From an uncultured Cytophagaceae bacterium (GTDB lineage: Bacteria > Bacteroidota > Bacteroidia > Cytophagales > Spirosomataceae), in NCBI GenBank assembly GCA_903837305.1, contig CAILUB010000204.1:1-10751 (forward strand): a DNA stretch of 10,751 nt, in the 5' to 3' direction. Under the pieces are notes generated by a model that worked only from the letters and a program-made list of their open reading frames with translations, searched no databases and had not been told where the DNA came from. The position numbers were made by a program, and so were the translations under genes. Below are positions 7,360-10,751 of the stretch, piece by piece (position 1 is the stretch's first letter; each line of letters opens with the position of its first letter).

Positions 7360-7378
7360 CTACTTATTCGTGTTTTGT

Positions 7379-9262
7379 TTATACATCTTTTTCTAATCCC
7401 GCAGATAAAATCGGGAAACGTAACCAACTCTTTGGATCTAAACTATAATCATCCACATGGAATCCGGGAGCATAGCGCTCTCTTTTCCACTGATTCCTGG
7501 CCCAAAGACGGAAGAATCGACGAACGAATTCTTCTAGTTTTTCTTTGGCAAAAATAGTTCCATAGCGTTTATTGACCTCTTCTAAACAGTCATGCGGCGA
7601 CATTAATTCATAGAATGCTAATCGCTCAATCGTATTCAAGATCGGATAAGGCATTAAATCCTCCTCATCCACCTGCTTTTCAGAAAGGGGACGCAATTCC
7701 GCGCTCGGCTCTAAACTATTCACTAAATGGAGTCCTTTAAAGCCCTGGGCTTCTAACCAGATCAGCCAAGTCCGCACAAAACTCTTATCAATCCCTGAAA
7801 TAGGCGAAATCGAACCCGAGGTATCGCCGTCCATTGTTGCATAACCCACACTCGCCTCCGAACGATTCGAGGTAGCAAGTAATAGGGCATTTTTAATATT
7901 AGCGAGCATCCAGGCACTTGGGGCACGGACACGGGCTTGTACGTTTTGAAGAGTAATATCGTCATGTTCCCAGGTTAATGGTCGCCCTATCGCACCTTCT
8001 ATTAAATCACGGTAACCTTGTACAATCGAATCAATTTCGATCACATAATGTTGCGTACCGATCCACTCCGCTAATTCACGGGCAGAATCGCGCGTGTTTT
8101 GGGAGGAATTAACCGTTCCCTGATAAATGGTTGTTAATAATTGAGACATCACCTTATCTGAAGTAGTCAAAGGAATGTAATTCAGCTTTTGCTTCAAACC
8201 TTCCCAGCCTAATTCTGCTGTCGCATACTGAATACTCAACGCACAAAGTGAAGCAATGGCAGAAGAATCTGCACCACCAGAAAGGGATAAAACCCACCCT
8301 TGCGAGCGAGATTTACGTAAATAATCAAATAAACCTAAGGCTACGGCGTATGAGAACTCTTCCTCTTTTTTTGTTTCTGAACTTTCCCAAGCCGGGACTT
8401 CGGAAGTTTTTATGGAATGCATTTCGGGTATATGAATTTCAAAGGCCACCACATCATCTCCACTTTCTTCTCTTTTATCTAAAGTAATTTCGTGGGAAAC
8501 TAAAGTAAAATCCTGGTAAGAGAAACGTGGTGTTTGGGCTATAATTGAACCCTCATGCGCAATATAAGCATCCCCATCAAAGATGATGCGACCTGCTTCG
8601 TTACCTAATAAGTTAGCAAACAGATAGGCACCATTAATAATTTTAGCACCTTCTAGGGTTAATGACTTTCTAATTTCAGCTTTACCAAATGCAAAATGGG
8701 AGGCAGTTGGATTACAAATCACCGAAACGCCACGTCGAGCTAAATCATAGGCCGGTCGTTTCTCCCCTTCCCAAGCATCTTGGCAAATCTCTATACCTAA
8801 AGTTATTCCAGCAAAATGTATTCGGTAATCTCCTAAAGGAATTCCATTGTAGGAAGCTCGGCGCCCTCGAGGCCAAGGTGTAAACCAACGCGGTTCGTAA
8901 TGGACGCCATCATCCGCCAAAAATTGTTTAGGGATCAAGGCTTGTATTTTACCCTGCGCTAAAATGGCAGAGACATTATATAAATCTCCTTCAAAAGGTA
9001 AAGCTAAACCAACGACAGCTACCATTTCCGAAACTTCTGAAGCGATCGTTTCTAGCGATTCCCAAGATTTTACTGCTGTAAATGGGGCCAGAAATTGATC
9101 CTCACAGCCATAGCCTGAAATACATAATTCAGGCAAACACAAAAGAGTGGAGCCTTCAGCAGAAGCTTGAACAATAGCCGCTAAAATACGCTGGCGATTT
9201 CCCTCCCAGTCTAAAGGCAATTGATTCAGAGCGCCCGCAGAAAATACCATGGTTTGCTTCAT
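7379..9262 (-). CDS. nadE: glutamine-dependent NAD+ synthetase
   Basis: NadE converts deamido-NAD+ to NAD+ using ATP and ammonia released from glutamine. The 627-residue protein has the two-domain, glutamine-using layout. Residues 5-280 form a nitrilase-like glutaminase with the triad Glu45 (LCLPELCISGYGCED), Lys112 (LIPKQFLADDG) and Cys160 (GIEICQDAWEG). Residues 300-620 form the synthetase domain, with the ATP pyrophosphatase loop SLSGGADSSA (326-335), QNTRDSARELAEWIG (388-402), RVRAPSAWMLANIKNALLLA, and TSNRSEASVGYATMDGDTSG (464-483). The ending, RRFFRLWARNQWKRERYAPG, is characteristic of this form. The ATG overlaps the stop of the upstream lipoprotein gene in an ATGA tetranucleotide (9259-9262), a sign of translational coupling. 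Confidence 0.98.
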   Translation of the reverse strand: MKQTMVFSAGALNQLPLDWEGNRQRILAAIVQASAEGSTLLCLPELCISGYGCEDQFLAPFTAVKSWESLETIASEVSEMVAVVGLALPFEGDLYNVSAILAQGKIQALIPKQFLADDGVHYEPRWFTPWPRGRRASYNGIPLGDYRIHFAGITLGIEICQDAWEGEKRPAYDLARRGVSVICNPTASHFAFGKAEIRKSLTLEGAKIINGAYLFANLLGNEAGRIIFDGDAYIAHEGSIIAQTPRFSYQDFTLVSHEITLDKREESGDDVVAFEIHIPEMHSIKTSEVPAWESSETKKEEEFSYAVALGLFDYLRKSRSQGWVLSLSGGADSSAIASLCALSIQYATAELGWEGLKQKLNYIPLTTSDKVMSQLLTTIYQGTVNSSQNTRDSARELAEWIGTQHYVIEIDSIVQGYRDLIEGAIGRPLTWEHDDITLQNVQARVRAPSAWMLANIKNALLLATSNRSEASVGYATMDGDTSGSISPISGIDKSFVRTWLIWLEAQGFKGLHLVNSLEPSAELRPLSEKQVDEEDLMPYPILNTIERLAFYELMSPHDCLEEVNKRYGTIFAKEKLEEFVRRFFRLWARNQWKRERYAPGFHVDDYSLDPKSWLRFPILSAGLEKDV

Positions 9263-9489
9263 CTGGGTTTCTTTTTAGTTTGCTCGGCTCTAATATGCTT
9301 ATATCGAGGTGTCCACATCCAAGAAAGAGCTACATTAGGGCGATAATAACTTACCCCATGGCGATGCTCGACCTTTACACGACACGTTTTATGAGGGCAA
9401 CGTGCTGACCAACAAGCGGATAACAAGCAAACTATGCTCATTAGCCCTAATGCAAGAAATAGTCGATTTTTTGCGTTTGTTGGATTCAT
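9259..9489 (-). CDS. Small Cys/His-containing lipoprotein, 76 aa
   Basis: I cannot assign a named family. The N-terminus is a textbook lipoprotein signal: a basic start (MNPTNAKNR), a hydrophobic core (LFLALGLMSIVC) and the lipobox LLSAC with Cys26 as the lipidation site. The mature chain is only about 51 residues and strongly basic. It contains CPHKTCRVKVEHRHGVSYY, a CxxxxC pair with a nearby HxH that could bind a metal or form a disulfide, followed by a tryptophan/tyrosine stretch (SWMWTPRYKHIR) and a basic tail (KKKPR). It is the first gene of the long - strand operon and overlaps nadE by 4 bp. A function linked to nadE is not evident. The real-gene call rests on the signal peptide and the tight coupling. 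Confidence 0.75.
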   Translation of the reverse strand: MNPTNAKNRLFLALGLMSIVCLLSACWSARCPHKTCRVKVEHRHGVSYYRPNVALSWMWTPRYKHIRAEQTKKKPR

Positions 9490-9504
9490 CGATTAGTTAA
9501 ATTA

Positions 9505-9533
9505 CAATTCTAGACTTAATTTTGTGATTCAAT
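9505..9533 (-). promoter_or_regulatory. Weak candidate promoter for the long - strand operon
   Basis: On the - strand, TAGAATTG at 9505-9512 resembles the TAnnTTTG -7 box with one mismatch, and ATTG at 9530-9533 resembles the TTTG -33 box, with 17 bases between them. A start near 9498 would give a leader of about 9 bases before the ATG at 9489. The 54-bp spacer between 9489 and 9544 must hold the promoters of both divergent transcripts. Confidence 0.35.
9517..9524 (+). promoter_or_regulatory. Candidate -7 promoter box for queE
   Basis: TAATTTTG is an exact match to the Bacteroidota -7 consensus TAnnTTTG. The -33 region has only TTAG (9493-9496), a partial match to TTTG at 20-bp spacing. The box lies 19 bases before the queE ATG, so the leader would be roughly a dozen bases. 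It overlaps the spacer used by the divergent operon promoter. Confidence 0.5.
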
Positions 9534-9543
9534 TGAAGTCCAA

Positions 9544-10191
9544 ATGCAATCCGACCCCAAAGATATAAAAACCACCGTAAAAAGAGCCGAATTTACCTAT
9601 CCAGTAATGGAATCTTTTTATACCCTGCAAGGGGAAGGTAAATACCAGGGACAAGCTGCCTATTTCATTCGATTAGGCGGTTGTGACGTGGGTTGTCATT
9701 GGTGCGATGTGAAGGAATCTTGGCCGATAGATACCCATCCAGTAAAAACGGTAGAAACATTAGTCGCAGAAGCTTTAGGAAATCCTGGCCGTTTAGTAGT
9801 CATTACAGGTGGCGAACCTTTGATGCACGATTTAGGTCCTCTAACAGAAGCTTTACAAACAGCAGGATTCAGAACCCATATCGAAACATCCGGCGTAGCA
9901 ACGGCCATTACAGGGACTTGGGATTGGATCTGTTTCTCCCCTAAAAAATTCAAGGCACCTAATGAGGGTATTTTAGCCCTTACGAACGAACTTAAAGTCG
10001 TAGTAAATCACCCTTCTGATATCCCATGGGCACAAGAATGGGCAGAAAAACTACCTGAATCGGCGGAATTATACTTGCAACCCGAGTGGTCGAAGCAAGA
10101 ACAAATGAATCCCCTTATTGTGGATTTTGTAAAAGCGAATCCGACGTGGCGGATTTCGGTTCAAACTCATAAATTTCTGCAGATTCCATAG
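9544..10191 (+). CDS. queE: 7-carboxy-7-deazaguanine synthase (radical SAM)
   Basis: QueE rearranges 6-carboxy-tetrahydropterin to 7-carboxy-7-deazaguanine, the key ring contraction on the route to preQ0 and the tRNA base queuosine. The protein has 215 residues. The substrate end begins with MESFYTLQGEGKYQGQAAYF (22-41). The radical SAM cluster motif is CDVGCHWC with Cys47, Cys51 and Cys54, the CxxxCxxC spacing, preceded by FIRLGG. The SAM-binding GGEP is in VITGGEPLMHD (86-96), and the C-terminus has the family-like WRISVQTHKFLQIP. Residues 1-21 precede the conserved core, so a later start at Met22 is possible, but the first ATG fits the promoter. No other que genes are in the window. The last 77 bases overlap rlpA on the opposite strand. 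Confidence 0.95.
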   Translation: MQSDPKDIKTTVKRAEFTYPVMESFYTLQGEGKYQGQAAYFIRLGGCDVGCHWCDVKESWPIDTHPVKTVETLVAEALGNPGRLVVITGGEPLMHDLGPLTEALQTAGFRTHIETSGVATAITGTWDWICFSPKKFKAPNEGILALTNELKVVVNHPSDIPWAQEWAEKLPESAELYLQPEWSKQEQMNPLIVDFVKANPTWRISVQTHKFLQIP

Positions 10192-10552
10192 CATTCAAGG
10201 AATCAATCCTAGACTTCTCGGTCACCGGTTTAATGTGTACCGTTGAAAAACCGTAGGGAATTAATCCCAAATCTTTGGCCGCAGCTCTCGATACATCAAT
10301 AATTCGCTTGCGGCTATGTGGCCCTCGGTCGATGATTCGAACGAAGGTGGTCTTCTTTGTTTTGGGCATATACACCTCCACCCAGGTATTAAACGGTAGT
10401 TTCCGATGCGCTGCTGTGAATTTAGCTGGATTATATTTCTCCCCATTACTCGTCCGATGTCCTTTCAATCGATTTGAATAGAAAGACGCCTGCCCTTTTT
10501 GGACCTGAGCGCTTACAGAAAAACAAATAAGAAGAAAAAATAGTATTCGCAT
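10115..10552 (-). CDS. rlpA: RlpA-like double-psi β-barrel protein
   Basis: RlpA proteins act in the periplasm on peptidoglycan; the Pseudomonas enzyme is a lytic transglycosylase preferring strands without stem peptides. This 145-residue protein has a signal peptide (MRILFFLLICFSVSA|Q) without a convincing lipobox, then the double-psi β-barrel at about 18-108: GQASFYSNRLKGHRTSNGEKY, FTAAHRKLPFNTWVEV, VRIIDRGPHSRKRIIDVS, and AAKDLGLIPYGFSTVHI. The conserved histidine (His49) and aspartate (Asp75) are present. There is no SPOR domain, unlike E. coli RlpA, so septal targeting through denuded glycan is not implied. The last 25 or so residues (120-145) are low-conservation sequence written antisense to the end of queE. 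The family call is firm; lytic activity is inference. Confidence 0.92.
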   Translation of the reverse strand: MRILFFLLICFSVSAQVQKGQASFYSNRLKGHRTSNGEKYNPAKFTAAHRKLPFNTWVEVYMPKTKKTTFVRIIDRGPHSRKRIIDVSRAAAKDLGLIPYGFSTVHIKPVTEKSRIDSLNAMESAEIYEFEPKSATSDSLLQNPQ

Positions 10553-10559
10553 ATGGATA

Positions 10560-10591
10560 CAAAGCTAGGCCGAATCTCCCCGTAAAACAAA
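10560..10591 (-). promoter_or_regulatory. Near-consensus Bacteroidota promoter for rlpA
   Basis: On the - strand TTTG (10588-10591) and TAGCTTTG (10560-10567) match the -33 TTTG and -7 TAnnTTTG boxes, with 20 bases between them, within the known 17-23 range. Only seven bases separate the -7 box from the rlpA ATG at 10552, so the transcript would have almost no leader. The -33 box lies in the T-run of the upstream citrate synthase terminator. Confidence 0.7.
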
Positions 10592-10616
10592 AAAGCCCCC
10601 AGTTATGGAGGCTTTT
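10584..10616 (-). terminator. Intrinsic terminator of the citrate synthase gene
   Basis: Read on the - strand, AAAAGCCTCC and GGGGGCTTTT form a 10-bp stem with one G·U pair around the loop ATAACT, followed by TTTTTTGTTTT. On the + strand the same position would be a C·A mismatch, so the structure favours - strand transcription, as expected for the gene ending at 10636. Confidence 0.85.
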
Positions 10617-10635
10617 AAAATTATCTCATGAGAAT

Positions 10636-10751
10636 CTATCTTTTCGCCATATCGACAAATGCACGTGCAGGAGAACCTACGTAGATTTGACGAGGACGAC
10701 CGATAGGCTCCTTGTTTGTCATCATTTCTTGGTGTTGAGAAATCCAACCTG
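10636..10751 (-). CDS. gltA: citrate synthase, C-terminal end only
   Basis: Only the last 37 residues are in the window, ending with TAG at 10636-10638. They read GWISQHQEMM, then TNKEPIGRPRQIYVG, then SPARAFVDMAKR. This matches the C-terminus of hexameric-type bacterial citrate synthases, where a GWIAHW segment is followed by the RPRQLYTG motif that binds substrate and cofactor near the active site. The enzyme condenses acetyl-CoA with oxaloacetate at the entry to the TCA cycle. The terminator at 10584-10616 follows closely, so the gene is the end of its transcript and rlpA has its own promoter. The call rests on the short tail, but the RPRQ-Y-G block is distinctive. Confidence 0.9.
   Translation of the reverse strand, partial: GWISQHQEMMTNKEPIGRPRQIYVGSPARAFVDMAKR

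Noticed and set aside
7762..8883. Several open frames of 60-80 codons antisense or out of frame within nadE
   Set aside because: They show no signal peptide, domain or start context, and nadE itself is intact and conserved across the same bases.
7379..9262. Nitrilase domain near aguA as a possible N-carbamoylputrescine amidase (AguB)
   Set aside because: The nitrilase part is fused to a complete NAD+ synthetase domain with the SGGADS loop and NAD-synthetase signatures, so it is the glutaminase half of nadE.
10182..10204. GATTCC and GGAATC as a terminator at the queE end
   Set aside because: The stem is only 6 bp with an 11-base loop, AT-rich, and has no T-run on either strand.
10624..10633. 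Perfect palindrome TCTCATGAGA just after the citrate synthase stop
   Set aside because: Ten bases with no partner site and no loop; too short to call an operator, and the position downstream of a gene gives no support.

Overview
The window looks like a piece of chromosome from a Bacteroidota bacterium, most likely an aerobic Cytophagales-type organism. Three things point that way: two SurA/PpiC-type isomerases in tandem in one operon, promoter-like sequences of the TAnnTTTG type, and weak or absent Shine-Dalgarno sequences. The content is mostly housekeeping. I see no mobile element, CRISPR array, tRNA, rRNA or defence system. The species is not determinable from the sequence alone.

Layout. 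On the left, the 3' end of an OsmC-family gene runs directly into thyA (thymidylate synthase), both on the + strand. A 222-bp convergent intergenic region follows (1008-1229). It holds a strong bidirectional terminator flanked by short heptamer repeats in opposite orientations. From 9489 down to 1230, seven closely packed genes lie on the - strand, probably as one long transcription unit: a 76-aa lipoprotein, nadE (glutamine-dependent NAD+ synthetase), coaX (type III pantothenate kinase), aguA (agmatine deiminase), a 229-aa lipoprotein, a large multi-domain parvulin isomerase, and a SurA-like isomerase. A divergent 54-bp spacer separates this unit from queE (+ strand, preQ0/queuosine pathway). 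queE overlaps, tail to tail, a - strand gene for a short RlpA-like protein. The window ends in the 3' end of a citrate synthase gene with its own terminator on the - strand.

How the genes fit together. The upper half of the long operon makes cofactors (NAD+, CoA) and feeds polyamine synthesis. The lower half encodes envelope proteins: a lipoprotein and two exported foldases that presumably serve outer-membrane protein biogenesis. RlpA-like protein also acts in the envelope.

Most interesting points. First, the large isomerase carries what looks like an OmpA-type peptidoglycan-binding domain, inserted near its C-terminus. Second, the thyA/surA intergenic region contains a 16-unit heptamer array, with an inverted 4-unit counterpart across the terminator. 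Third, rlpA has a near-consensus Bacteroidota promoter that shares bases with the upstream terminator and predicts an almost leaderless mRNA. Fourth, queE and rlpA overlap antisense by 77 bp.
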